From Triatoma infestans (Eukaryota; Arthropoda; Insecta; Hemiptera; Reduviidae), in assembly GCA_011037195.1 (NCBI GenBank), contig JAAEAF010002689.1, positions 1 through 64,000 of the forward strand: 64,000 nucleotides of DNA. Reading direction: 5' to 3'. The position numbers were made by a program, and so were the translations under genes. How positions within the stretch are numbered: the stretch's first letter is position 1; each line of letters opens with the position of its first letter. A model generated the notes under the pieces. That model searched no databases. It had not been told where the DNA came from and saw only the letters and a list, made by a program, of their open reading frames with translations. Positions 11,293 through 22,090 of this stretch are shown here, piece after piece.

Positions 11293-12254
11293 AGCGAAGG
11301 TTCCGCTCTGTTGGGCATTAAGGAACATGCCATTAAATGGTATACTGATGGGTCTAAGACCCTCAAGGAGACTGGGGCGGGGGAGGTTGGTCCACGGATC
11401 AAAGACTCGGAACCCATGGGTTAAGTTTCCCAGCATCTTCCAGGCGGAGATATCCGCTATTGGAAGATGCGTACAATTTAACCACGATAGGGGATATAGG
11501 AACCAGGAAATTGTAATCCTTTCCGATAGTCAAGCAGGCATTACAGCATTGAGTGCGCCAGTTATCAGCTCTAAAATGGTCTGAGAATGCCTAGGTAAAC
11601 TTAATAACCTAGGCAGGAAGAATAAAGTTACGCTTTGGTGGGTGCCGGGGCGTGTTGGCATTGATGAGATGGCCGACGCCCCTGGCCAAGATAGGTGCTA
11701 CGACCACGCTTTTAGGGTCGGAACATTTTTGTAGGGTTAGCGACCAGTTTCTGTTAGAGGAATATAGGGAGGAGGTGGAGGCGAGGAGATCTCAAATCTG
11801 GTACTCCCTCCCTATTTTGCGGCAGGCCAAGATCTGCCTGGGAAATTATAACCAACGGAAATCGAAGGTCTGCTTAGGCTTGAGTAAGAACAAGATCCGC
11901 GTTCTTACGGGTTTCCTCACGGGAAATTACCGACTTAGACTACACCTGGTGAAGCTGGGTTTGGAAAGTGACAACTCATGCAGATTCTGTGGGGAGTTGG
12001 AGGAAACTCTATTACATCTCCTAAGAGACTGCGAGGCTGCCACTCAGAGAAGATTCAAGTACCTGGGTAACTACCAGGCGAAGGGGATGTAGAATCTCCT
12101 CAGGGATTCCTAAGGGTCTCAACCATTTTGTAGAACGGATGTTCAAAGGACATCTGTTCGGGTGCTGTGGGCAATAACCTGCGGTACCCTGGGGGCATAG
12201 CACAATAGATCGAAAGGTCGCAGTGCGTTGGCCCCCCCCTCGAAAAAAAAAAAA
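11293..12254 (+). pseudogene. LINE RNase H and C-terminal fragment, copy 1
   Basis: Plus-strand translation gives an RNase H domain: KWYTDGSKT (first catalytic Asp, 11336-11365), FQAEISAIGR (Glu, 11440), LSDSQAGI (Asp, 11518), and VPGRVGIDEMAD (11641-11675). A C-terminal domain follows, with LRLHLVKLGLESDNSCRFCG and EETLLHLLRDCEA (11930-12040), a Cys/His tail typical of jockey-like LINEs. Disablements: an extra T at 11421-11422, a TGA at 11582-11584 where Trp is expected, an extra C near 11681, and loss of two codons (Gly-Asn) before EMAD. A poly-A run (12243-12254) marks the 3' end. RT is missing (5' truncation). Confidence 0.85.
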
Positions 12255-12298
12255 ATTTTCTGCCTGATGATGTGAGCTAACAACAATTTAAACATATA

Positions 12299-12416
12299 TT
12301 TACTTACTAGTAAGAGGAAGTATTGTAAGACGTGTCAAATTTTCGATATCGAGTTTTCACCGGAAATATCCTTTTTGAGGTTCCCTGAGTCCAAAAAAGT
12401 TGTTTTTAGCAAATGG

Positions 12417-12459
<43 letters not shown>

Positions 12460-13205
12460 GAACAGCATAGCCAAAAACTAATAACAGTAGAAAGAGTTGA
12501 AACTTGATATTCCGTTTAGGTATCACCATGGGATCTGACAGTATGTTATCTGTCAAAATTCCTCAACCGGAAGTACCACTTTCCTAGTTTTGTTTTTTTT
12601 TATTTTTTGTTTTTTTTTTACGATATTCTCAAAAATGACTTCGACGATTTTCTTTAAACTTGGTATATCAACTATACATTCAACTCGCTACAACTTTTAT
12701 TTGAAATGTTTCTCCGGGAAAATTCATTTAAGGGCACTTTTGGGAGAGGGTTGGGATTAGGTATTGATCTAAAGTGCTATTTCAGATTATTAGACAATTC
12801 TGCCATCTAAATAATCTTAATTAGAATAAAATATGTTGTTGGAATTCCGAGTTTGAAAAAAAAAATCGAATGACCGAAGGTGTGTTTACTTTACCATTTT
12901 ACTAAATGATTTTTTTTTTTTCATATTTTCGCGATTTTCTCAAAAATAGCTTCGACGATGTTTTTTTTAAACTTCAGATATAAACTAAACATACAAAGAT
13001 CTACAACTTTTATTTAAAACATTTCTCTGGAAAAATTCATTTAAGGGCACTTTTGGGGGAGAGGTGGGGTTATGTTTTTCTCTAAAGTGCTATCACAGTC
13101 GGTTATACAATTCCATCATCCAAACAAAATTATTTTGATTATTTAAAATTATAATTTTGTGAACTGGAGTAAGAGAAAATTGTGTTAGTGTTTACACACC
13201 AGATT
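12299..13205 (-). repeat. element C, near-complete copy
   Basis: Reverse orientation. It begins with the 3' palindrome remnant (ACTAGTAAGAGGAAGTATTG) and has a (TG)n run at 12418-12452, a monomer boundary CCGGAAGT near 12567 and a diverged one near 12868. It ends with GTGTTTACACACCAGAT. No coding sequence is present. The features common to all copies are described in the findings. Confidence 0.85.
12418..12452. repeat. (TG)n microsatellite inside element C
   Basis: About 16 uninterrupted TG units. The same position in other C copies also holds TG/CA repeats, so the tract belongs to the element and is unlikely to be independent. Confidence 0.95.
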
Positions 13206-13724
13206 TTTTTCTTTTCTTACAGTTTTTATTAATATCAGCTTTTCGAAAAATTTTGAATTTTAAGGGGTCAAAATTAATCTAAGATAATAATTTCCATGTG
13301 AGGACGCTAAAATAATATTATTTAATACTTACTCTATTCAAGAACTTTATATTAATTTTTTTTTTTCAGATATAATAGTAGTAACCAATTTCGTAATTAT
13401 ACTCCAGATATAATAATAGCAACACAATTTAAAATGAGTTCTCATTTCTCTAATGTAATTGCTCATATATTTCTGTTTTCGTATTGATTGACTTGAAATG
13501 TCATGGTATCGACTAAAAATAATTGTTTACTAATTGCAACTGTTCGTATTGTTTAAATGTCAAAGAGTTTGTTTTTTTTTTCATAAGTTTTACTATTTTA
13601 GAAGAGTTTTTGCCATATCTACGTTATTAACCTAATTTCTCCCCCCCCCCCCATTTCTGGAATTAATACAAAATATTGATCAGCATTGACAGACTAATAT
13701 GCCAATATTCACTTATTGCTTATA

Positions 13725-14040
13725 AGGTGTCAAATTTTCAAAACTTAATTTTTTTCTGAGGAAATACAGTTTTGAGGCCACCTGCCTAAGAGAAATATGT
13801 TTATAGCGAACGTAAAATATTAATATCATCAGCAGTGAACGAATACCTCATTAAGTTAATTAATTATGTTCAAAAAGTACTGACGTTTGTGGGGCACTCT
13901 TTCATTTAAGGTGGTTTTTTGGAAAAGGTGCGTGGTTATATTTTCCTCTACAGTGCTAATTTAGTTTATTTATTTAATTCTATCATATAAATAAAATTAA
14001 TTAGAATTAAATATGTTGTCAATTTTCTGAGTTTGAAGAT
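13725..14040 (-). repeat. element C fragment, diverged
   Basis: Contains GTGTCAAATTTTCAAAAC, then a jump to TTTCATTTAAGGTGG and CTCTACAGTGCTAATTTAG, so it has large internal deletions. The preceding 13206-13724 is AT-rich with a C11 run near 13641 and nothing assignable. Confidence 0.6.
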
Positions 14041-15004
14041 AATAAGAGCAATAATTTATATATTTTAATATATAAAATAAATAGTAATTAATATTGTTCG
14101 GTATTTAATATAAATTCAAATTTGCCACCAACAGAGTACAATAATATACTAATCTTATAGGCTGTGTCCTAAGTGTCGAGAAGGGGTAGCTAAGCATTTT
14201 CCTCGCTTGAGCAAGTCGCCATATTAAACTCTAAAGAGTAAGTCATTATGCAACATTTCCTTGAATAAGTCACAGTGTAATACTTATATAATTCAAGATA
14301 GTTCGGTTGCCTTTAATTTTGAAAAACCCAATTTTGTTACTTCTGGTTTTCCTAGATAGTGTTAATTAAACTGGTCCTTTTGTCGAGTAAGCGGCTACGG
14401 TCTCTCCTGGCCTGCATAGGTTTATTGTGAAATCACATAGTTGTAATTTCTGATTGATTTCTTGCCGTGCAGCTTCTGGAAGCCCTTTCAATTATTATCT
14501 ACAATCATCAGCCAAGCAGCAGTGTATGGGTCAAGAGTCAAGAGTTACAGGCACATAAAATTTATTTCCTTAGTCCTATTTCTCCTCTCCCCTTGTCCCC
14601 GATATAGGCTAAGGACACATGGATCTTCTAACACTGATAACCAGGATTCTGCGTTTCATGGTAAGCACCATTCATTTGGCTGTTGAAAGTGATAAATAAT
14701 ATTTCCTATCCATTTTTTAATCTAATTAATATCCAGTCCACTCAATATTATTACTCTTCAATATATATATATATTTTTTACTGCTTTCTATTTATCAGAG
14801 CCCACCCGAGGTATCTTACCTCAATCTATATTATTTATTATCCTTCCTGTATTTATTGCACAGAGCCTACCAGAGGTTGAGGTAATAGGTTGTAAATAGA
14901 GCTCTCTTTTATTTTATTTCTTATTTCCTGTTCTTTACTAAACAAATATTTTAATATATTTCATATATATATTTCTTTTTATTTTATTAGTAATCATATC
15001 ACAT
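14041..15004. other. unassigned sequence
   Basis: A 74-codon plus-strand frame at 14462-14686 has no recognisable domain. The rest is AT-rich with no element termini. Confidence 0.3.
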
Positions 15005-15495
15005 TTATAATATCGAATTGTCACCACCGGAAATACACATTTTGAGGGTTGGCTGAATCCACAAAAATGGTTTATAAAAAATGGTCTGTGTTAGGGTCCG
15101 TTTGTGAACAGGATAGATCAAAAAACAAAAAAAAATCGTAGAAAGTTCAAAATTTACATCCTGTTTGGCTATCACCATGGAATCCGACAGGAACTTACTT
15201 GCTACAACATTCCTCAACCGGAAATGACCACTTTATTGAATGAATTTTACAGTTATTTTTAATGATTTTCTCGGAAAAAAACGGTTTCAACAATGAGCCA
15301 GCTTCAACTTTTCTTTTTAATTATTTCTCTGAAAAAATTCATTTAAGGTGGTTTTTTTGTAAGAAGTGCGTGTTTGTGTGTTTCTGTAATGTGCTATTTT
15401 AGTTAGTGCCACAATTATTATTTATCTAAATAAAATTAATTAGAATTAAATATATGGTCAAATTTCTGAGTTTGAAGAAAATCGGTTGTTCAGAA
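15005..15495 (-). repeat. element C fragment
   Basis: Reverse-oriented 3' half with a partial monomer: TATCGAATTGTCACC, TATCACCATGGAATCCGACAG, TCCTCAACCGGAAATG and TTCATTTAAGGTGG are readable. No TG repeat remains. Confidence 0.75.
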
Positions 15496-15599
15496 CTGCG
15501 TTTTTCCTGTTTTTTTTTTCCGCATCAACTGCCAAGATCAAAAGCGCCCTCTCAAAGTACCTTTTTGCCATTCAACTACACACCTCTATCATTAGACCA

Positions 15600-15668
15600 T
15601 CATACAAATAAATACATTCATTCTAATAAATACATGCATTCCAATAAATACATTCATCCGAAAATAAA
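15600..15668. repeat. short tandem repeat, ~16-17-bp unit
   Basis: About four imperfect units of AATAAATACATTCAT type occur in a row. The surrounding stretch 15496-16040 contains no gene. Confidence 0.7.
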
Positions 15669-16080
15669 CAGCATTTACACACATTTATGTACCTAGCATT
15701 ATTGGGGGGGTGGAATACTCTATATTCTTATACCTAGATAAAAACAAATTATATATACACTCCAAATAAAGTTTTACTGAAGATATTTTAGTTTTCTATG
15801 ATTTTATCCACACAAAAAATGAAGGACCGATGGATTTCAAAATTTTTTTTTTTTACATTAACTATAGAGACTGATCACTTTTGTGGGGTACTTTTTTTCT
15901 GAGGAAGTTGAGCTAAAGAAGTTTTGGTTGTGAAGGAGTGTTTCTTCAGAAAAAAAAAATCTTATTTAATTAGGTTTAGCTTCTTCAATTGAAATAAAAT
16001 TGAAGACAAAAGTAAATATTTAGTAAGAATTATAAGCTTGAATAGAATTTGTCACTTGAAACTGGAGTGAGAGAAAGTCA

Positions 16081-16120
<40 letters not shown>
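16081..16120. repeat. (TG)n microsatellite
   Basis: A nearly pure TG run, about 18 units after the opening bases, adjacent to the diverged element C. Confidence 0.95.
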
Positions 16121-16123
<3 letters not shown>

Positions 16124-16652
16124 ATGTGGGTATGTGTGTGAAAATATGTGCGCATGTATGTGTATGTGTACATATAAACAAAATATAACAAAATAAAAAA
16201 CATTAGTAACCACAAATTTGTTATTCCGTTTAGATCCATCACCAACGAATCTTACACCGAAGTTTCGGGCAAAATTCATTCCAGTTGTTAGTGCGATTTT
16301 TTATTTATTTATTCATTTATTTATTTATTTTACATTTATACAATACACACTGGTACATGATAGATGGAGAGTGATTTGACATACAAACTATTAACATGCA
16401 GTAATTAGCAGAAAAACAAATGGAGGAAAAAACAAAAAAAAAAAAATGAACAGTAAAATAAAAATTAATAAAATAAACAACCTTAATTTGACAATATCAA
16501 TAAAGATCAAAGCCAAATAAAACAAACATAAATTAATAGGATCCATTAAAAGGCTAAAAGAAACTTTCTCAATTTTAAAAACTGTTAATTATAAATTTGT
16601 ACACATCAAATAAATGATTCTTATTCTTTATAGAGAAAATACTTGTTGCAGT

Positions 16653-17376
16653 TGTAATGGGATCAGTTGTCTTGGAGAGGGTTATGATGCGATGAATAGT
16701 TAGAGATTTTTAGAGAGTTGTTACTCGAAATGTGAACTACTAATTTGCGAAAATAGATATATATTTTAACAATAAATTAACATTTGAAAGGATATAACTA
16801 CAATTAATTTAAAATGATTTAAGTGGTAACTGGAATGCACAACTATATGATTGATAAATAAATATATGTTTAAATACTTAGATAGGGACGCGCTCCGATG
16901 TATGAACTATGTCACTCGCAGAATCTTGATGATACGCTGATAAAATACTGAAGAATACTCCTCCCCTCTTCCTGTGAGAGAGACGTTATATTGCCTTCAC
17001 TCACACATTGACACGTGTGTAATTACGGGTAACACTAAAACATCTCTTGCCGTGTGTTGACCCTAGGTCTTGAATGGTCGGCGAACAGGTGTGGCAACAG
17101 GTGATGGCAGTTATCAAAAGACTGTAGTCAGGTGGTCTTTTGAGTGTGTGTTTATTGGCGGTTATCAAAGGACTGTAGCCAGGTGGCCTTTTGAATGATG
17201 ACCGTATAATAACCATTTTGAAAGCAGTGTGTCTTTGGCAGTTCCTGTCCTTGGCGGTCCCATTGACCGTGCACTGACCGCGGCTCTTAACCTGAATAAT
17301 AGCGACTGGCTGGCACCACTAGTTATAATTTTTATAATTAAAAATTATATAATTTCCTTCTTGTTATCACATTACA
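16653..17376 (-). mobile_element. solo LTR A2 (family A), 724 bp
   Basis: Bounded by CAGT at 16649-16652 and 17377-17380. On the minus strand it begins TGTAATGTGATAAC. It shares with A1/A3/A4 the GAGCGCGTCCC-type tract, the CACTAAGACATCTC-type tract and a T-rich 3' half, but is clearly more diverged. An internal ~54-bp direct duplication is visible at about 17108-17205 (GTTATCAAA.GACTGTAG twice). Confidence 0.8.
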
Positions 17377-18053
17377 CAGTTAATGGGTAATATTTACATA
17401 AATATCTCTCTCTATACAAAGAAAATGCTGGGCAGTCAATAAACATGTGAGCCAAGATTTCCTGACTATAGTTACAGAGAGCACAAGTTGACTCCAAGTT
17501 TACCTCATACTTAACACCCTTACTGTATACAATTAACCTTTTTTCGGATGACATTCGTACTTGACTCACAACCCTAATTATATCTAGTGGTACACTATAT
17601 GATAAATAGCCCTGACTTCCATGCTTGTTAACGAGCATAGAGTACATAGTACTATAGGAAGACTTGGCAATCCTCTCCAGGTCCAGACGGATCAACTTAT
17701 ACCTTAAACAATTCAGAATTCCGGTTTTTATTTTTCAATCAATCCAGCATCTTGCTCTATCCACAGCCAGCTAAATCCGAGATCAGCAAAGTATTCCTTC
17801 ATTTGCGAAACCCAGTTGAATTTGGTATTATTATCGACTAAACCGTCCATTGTTAACACCCTGATGTAACAAACATTAGGAATGGGATTATTGGGCATAT
17901 TCAAAATCTTTATTAGAAAGTTTAAAGCTCTACTAAAAACAAGATATCTCAACTGGATGCTGCCCGTCTCCATTCTCACCATATAGCTAGCTGTGCAATT
18001 CGGCCAGTAGTACAAGGATTTAAGAAATTTGGTCTGTAAGACCGCTAACTGAT
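17377..18053 (-). pseudogene. LINE ORF2 C-terminal region
   Basis: Two adjacent minus-strand frames (about 18053-17728 and 17695-17377) make up one LINE C-terminus with a frameshift in a ~33-bp gap. The first contains LQTKFLKSLYYWPNCTASYM and RALNFLIKILNMP, which look like the post-RT region. The second ends with CALCNYSQEILAHMFIDCPA, a Cys-x2-Cys...His...Cys tail common to LINE ORF2 proteins. When LTR A2 and one copy of its CAGT duplication are disregarded, the frame runs on without a stop into 16652-16570 and then terminates, so the LTR landed in the final coding segment. Clade not certain. Confidence 0.75.
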
Positions 18054-18334
18054 CAGTTGGTAGTGCGGTTTTCACAAAACAAGTTTTCCATTATTTCAGA
18101 ATTTTCTCGAAAATGCTAAAACGATTTCTTTTATACTCTTGGAATATAAAAGTGCCCAGATATAAATCAATCACTTTTATTTGAAATATTTGTGTCGTTA
18201 AATTTCAAATGTTATATGGAGTTTAGTTAACGATATTGGAGCGCTCTTGTGGGCAACAATGTAACCATTTCTCCACCTACCTGCCTGCCCCCACCACCTA
18301 CCACTATATTATTAGGTTAGGACCTATTCTTATT

Positions 18335-18395
18335 TTTCTATAATTGTATTGTAGGAGACAAAGTCGTGCGAGTGTTTCACATCATATTTTTTTGT
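18335..18395 (-). repeat. element C 5'-end remnant
   Basis: GTCGTGCGAGTGTTTCACATCAT is the reverse-oriented terminal piece of an element C; the body is not contiguous with it. Confidence 0.6.
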
Positions 18396-18585
18396 TACTT
18401 TGGTGAAATTGATGAATCAAATTTATTCATAAGTAAACCTGGTTATAGTACGATTTAATATTAATTGAAAAATAGTCTGTTAGTACTTAATAAAAAAAGG
18501 AACTGGTTTGAATCACTCACACAACTTCCTCTTCCTGCAGTTTGTAATATGAATTTTCTCACTACCAGCAATTTTTACTAAAAAA

Positions 18586-19576
18586 TCTGGTGTGAAACAC
18601 TCACACAACTTTCTCTTACCCATGTTCTCAAAATTATAATTGACTAATGTTATTATAATTTGTGTACCAAATTTAACGAAATTCGTCGAAAATTGAAAAA
18701 CAGTTCAGTAAAAACGCACTTCTGGTTATAACTACTTTTCTCTGGAATTTTGGCCAACCTATTTATTTCTAATTAATTTTGTTTGGATGATTAAATTGTA
18801 TATTCAATCATGATAGCAATTTAGAGGAAGCTGTTACCCCACCCCTCCCTTAAAATTGCCCTTATATGAATTTTCCCAGAGAAATGTTTTAAATAAAAGA
18901 TGTAGATCATTGCATGTTTAGTTTATATACGAAGTTTCAAAAAAATCGTCATGGCCATTTTTGAGAAAATCGCGATAAAGTGAAGAAATCATTTAGTAAA
19001 GTGTTAAAATGAAGGCACTTCCGGTTATCCAAATTTTTTCAAACTCGGAATTTCAACAACATATTTAATTCTAATTACATTATTAAGAAGGCAGAATTGT
19101 CTAATAAACTGAAATAGCACTTTAGATGAAAACCTAACCCCACCTCTCCTGCGGAAGTGCCCTTAAATGAATTTTCTCGGAGAAATGTTTTAAATAAAAG
19201 TTGTAGCTCTTTGTATGTGTAGTTGATGCACCAAGTTTATAGAAAATCGTCGGTGCCATTTTTGAGAAAATAGCAAAATCGTAAAAAAAAAACAATTATC
19301 CGGTTGAGGAATTTTGACTTTTAACCTATAGTCAGATCCCAAGGTGATACCTAAACGGAATATCAAGTTTCAACTTTCAACGGTTTTTCGTTTTTGAGCT
19401 ATGCTCTTCACACGCACGCACGCACACACACACACACACACACACACAGTCCATTTACTAAAAACAACTTTTTTGGACTCAGGGGACCTCAAAAAGGATA
19501 TTTCCGGTGTAAACTCGATATCGAAAATTTGACACGTCTTACAATACTTCCTCTTACTAGGAGGAAGAGAAAGTAA
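18586..19576 (+). repeat. element C, complete copy
   Basis: Forward orientation. It starts TCTGGTGTGAAACACTC, followed by ACTTTCTCTTACCC, then two tandem monomers, each with a CACTTCCGGTTAT- or GGTTGAGG-type junction. A CA microsatellite lies at 19410-19448. It ends at CCTCTTACTAGGAGGAAGAG then AAAGTAA. No open frame of note is present apart from low-complexity translation. Confidence 0.88.
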
Positions 19577-19629
19577 ATATATGTTTAAATTGTTGTTAGC
19601 TCACATCATCAGGCAGAAGATTTTCTTTG

Positions 19630-20510
19630 AACATCCGTTCTACAAAATGGTTGAGACCCCTAGGAATCCCTGAGGAGATTCTACATCCCCTTCGTCTGGT
19701 AGTTACCCAGGTACTTGAATCTTCTCTGAGTGGCAGCCTCGCAGTCTCTTAGGAGATGTAATAGAGTTTCCTCCAACTCCCCACAGAATCTGCATGAGTT
19801 GTCACTTTCCAAACCCAGTTTCACCAGGTGTAGTCTAAGTCGGTCATTTCCCGTGAGGAAACCCGTAAGTACGCGGATCTTGTTCTTACTCAAGCCTAAG
19901 CAGACCTTCGATTTCCGTTGGTTATAATTTCCCAGGCAGATCTTGGCCTGCCGCAAAATAGGGAGGGAGTACCAGATTTGAGATCTCCTCGCCTCCACCT
20001 CCTTCCTATATTCCTCTAACAGAAACTGGTCGCTAACCCTACAAAAATGTTCCGACCCTAAAAGCGTGGTCGTAGCACCTATCTTGGCCAGGGGCGTCGG
20101 CCATCTCATCAATGCCAACATGCCCCGGCACCCACCAAAGCGTAACTTTATTCTTCCTGCCTATTATTAAGTTTACCTAGGCATTCTCAGACCATTTTAG
20201 AGCTGATAACTGGCGCATTCAATGCTGTAATGCCTGCTTGACTATCGGAAAGGATTACAATTTCCTGGTTCCTATATCCCCTATCGAGGTTAAATTGAAC
20301 GCATCTTCCAATAGCGGATATCTCCGCCTGGAAGATGCTGGGAAACTTAACCCATGGGTTCCGAGTCTTTGATCCGTGGACCAACCTCCCCCGCCCCAGT
20401 CTCCTTGAGGGTCTTAGACCCATCAGTATACCATTTAATGGCATGTTCCTTAATGCCCAACAGAGCGGAATCTCCGTTCTACCCACTTTTGGTGCCCAGC
20501 TTCAGAGAGA
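19630..20510 (-). pseudogene. LINE RNase H and C-terminal fragment, copy 2 (inverted duplicate)
   Basis: This is nearly identical to the reverse complement of 11293-12150. It carries the same disablements: the extra T in GGTTAAG (20351), the TGA replacing Trp (TCA at 20187-20189 on the plus strand), the extra C in the GACGCCCCTGG tract and the two-codon loss before EMAD. It differs by a ~110-base deletion of the 3' UTR and poly-A between a shared AAAG and TTCTGCCTGATGATG. It extends slightly further 5' than copy 1 (to CTTTTGGTGCCCAGC). Shared mutations mean the block was duplicated as DNA after inactivation. Confidence 0.87.
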
Positions 20511-21860
20511 AATTTTAAATGAAGCTGTATTTCTTAAACCTCTATGGAGGTAAAAATTTCCAAAAATTAAATTTCCTGAAAAAATCGGTGCAAATAAAAG
20601 TGATAGGTATTTGTGTGTGTTTGGATTATATAAGAAGTTCAAGGAAAATCTTTCTACTCGAAAAGGTAGCGAAAACTGAAGGGTCCAACCACAACAGGAT
20701 ATTATATTTTGACCTAAAAATTATCACATTAATGTCAGAAATCTGAACCTTCTTCTTGATCAGTAACCAGCTCGATCCAGTGCCATGTTCGAGTTTCCTG
20801 CAACTTTATGGTTTTTGAGATATTTTGTTTACATCATATATCCCATTTATTAAAAAAGAATTTGTAAAATTGTGTTTTTTATTCTAGGGCCTCAAAACAT
20901 TCAGGTGAAAACTGAATTTCGACATTTTTACATTTTGACGCCATCAAGTTACCTCGTACAACCAGGAGAAGATAATAATAATAAAAATAAAAAAATCAAT
21001 AGATGGGATGTCTCTCTAATTACATTATCTTTTTTTTTCATTAATATTGATTTTAAGACCTTTGGGACAAAATTAATTGGACATTTTATGCTCCTGGATT
21101 ATTTTTTCTCTAAAAGAAGGTAACGACGTTACATAACATTAAACAGTGACGTGTTTGTAATCGGAGCATTAATTGTACAATTTTATTACCTTTTTTCAAA
21201 AAAAAATTATACTAATCAAGAGATAAATAATTGTAGAACAATTCAATTCGCTGATCAATTGCTTCTCTGGGCAATTATTTGTTGGTTATTAAAATATGCA
21301 TCTTGAAATAAATCTTGCACACAATTTCAATGCTGCATAGTAGAAAATCAGTTGGCAATAAATAATTAAGCGTTCTTGCAAATACTGAAATATATTGTTA
21401 TTGCAAACAAATGAATGGAATGCGGAAACTTTGTGTTTTTCATTTAACAGTCTAATATTGGGTTCAGCTCTGCCTTCAGCGAATATATTGTTCAGCGCAT
21501 TTTCTGATATTTTCATTCCTTGTACTTTACAGCCTCTGCGTAGGCACGGAAAACGTATTTCTTTTCTTTTTTACAGAATACTATGTCCGCCCTATTTTGA
21601 GGGGCTGAGATTTCTGTTAGCACTGCCCTGTCGTAGTACAACTTAAAGGTATTAGATTCACACACAGGACATGGATTGTACGTATAATATTGGGCCTCTT
21701 CCTCTACAAGTCCACAGTTGATAGCTAGTTCCTCGTGAACTATCGTTGCGATCTGATTATTTCTTCGCAGTTAACCGACCACTTCTTTACCGTCTCCTAT
21801 TTTATGTTGGACTGTCTTTGAACTTTTACTCATGTAGTAAGAAGTATTCCAATCATCTCT
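20511..21860. other. mostly unassigned; faint element C similarity
   Basis: Between 20600 and 20960 phrases such as GAGTTTCCTGCAACTTTATGG and TTTTTGAGATATTTTG resemble a very diverged element C 3' half. From 20960 to 21860 nothing is recognised; the open frames lack known domains. Confidence 0.35.
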
Positions 21861-21865
21861 ACCCG

Positions 21866-22090
21866 TATGGCGCAACAGCCCCTGAATGGCCAAGGCTTAC
21901 CGGAAGGCAATTTGAATAGGGGGCGTGTGGTAAGTACGCCGCAGTTTCTAGGCCTTAGCTACGTAGGGCGCTACTAACTTTAGCTTCCCACTTTTTATCA
22001 CGAAGCTGGGTCAACACCGATTTTGCCCTCATGGGAATCGAACCGTGAATTCTCGCACGAAAAGCAAGCGCGCTAGCCACTAGGCAAACA
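21866..22090 (-). repeat. tRNA-derived SINE-like element, second family
   Basis: On the minus strand the head contains TAGTGGCTAGCGCG (A-box-like) and GGTTCGATTCC (B-box), with TTTGCC...GGCAAA able to pair as an acceptor stem. It continues into a body with GAAGCTAAAGTTAGTAGCGCC. Sequence differs from the main SINE family except for the promoter boxes. A true tRNA gene is unlikely because the D-arm pairs poorly. Confidence 0.5.

Larger units (their letters stand above)
16301..18053 (-). mobile_element. 5'-truncated LINE with nested LTR
   Basis: The minus-strand 3' end is a TAAA-type repeat tail (16301-16330). The insertion is bracketed by a 19-bp duplication with two mismatches. Coding sequence for the end of the LINE protein occupies 17372-18053. 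Solo LTR A2 (16653-17376) interrupts the last part of the frame. The full-length element would carry endonuclease and RT upstream, both absent here. Confidence 0.78.
16041..18230 (-). repeat. element C-like copy split by a LINE insertion
   Basis: The left part 16041-16281 contains CTGGAGTGAGAGAAAGTCATG and a long (TG)n tract; the right part 18073-18230 resumes with ATTTTCTCGAAAATGC and CTTTTATTTGAAATATTTG. The LINE 16301-18053 separates them, bracketed by an imperfect 19-bp duplication (16282-16300 and 18054-18072, two mismatches). The C copy is diverged from the main group. Confidence 0.6.

Noticed and set aside
11285..11584. 99-codon frame as the RNase H protein
   Set aside because: Its first part is a shadow frame: YTDGSKT lies in another frame, and only the segment from FPSIFQAEI on is in the true RNase H frame.
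14462..14686. Possible splice-flanked exon
   Set aside because: A GTAAGC follows CGTTTCATG, but without homology or transcript evidence the frame is indistinguishable from chance.
16052..16279. 75-codon minus-strand frame rich in His-Thr
   Set aside because: Translation of a TG/CA microsatellite. The same applies to frames at 12335-12556, 19394-19576, 35100-35309 and 45229-45411.
22020..22085. Functional tRNA gene on the minus strand
   Set aside because: A- and B-box motifs are present but D-arm pairing is poor and the sequence continues into a SINE-like body.
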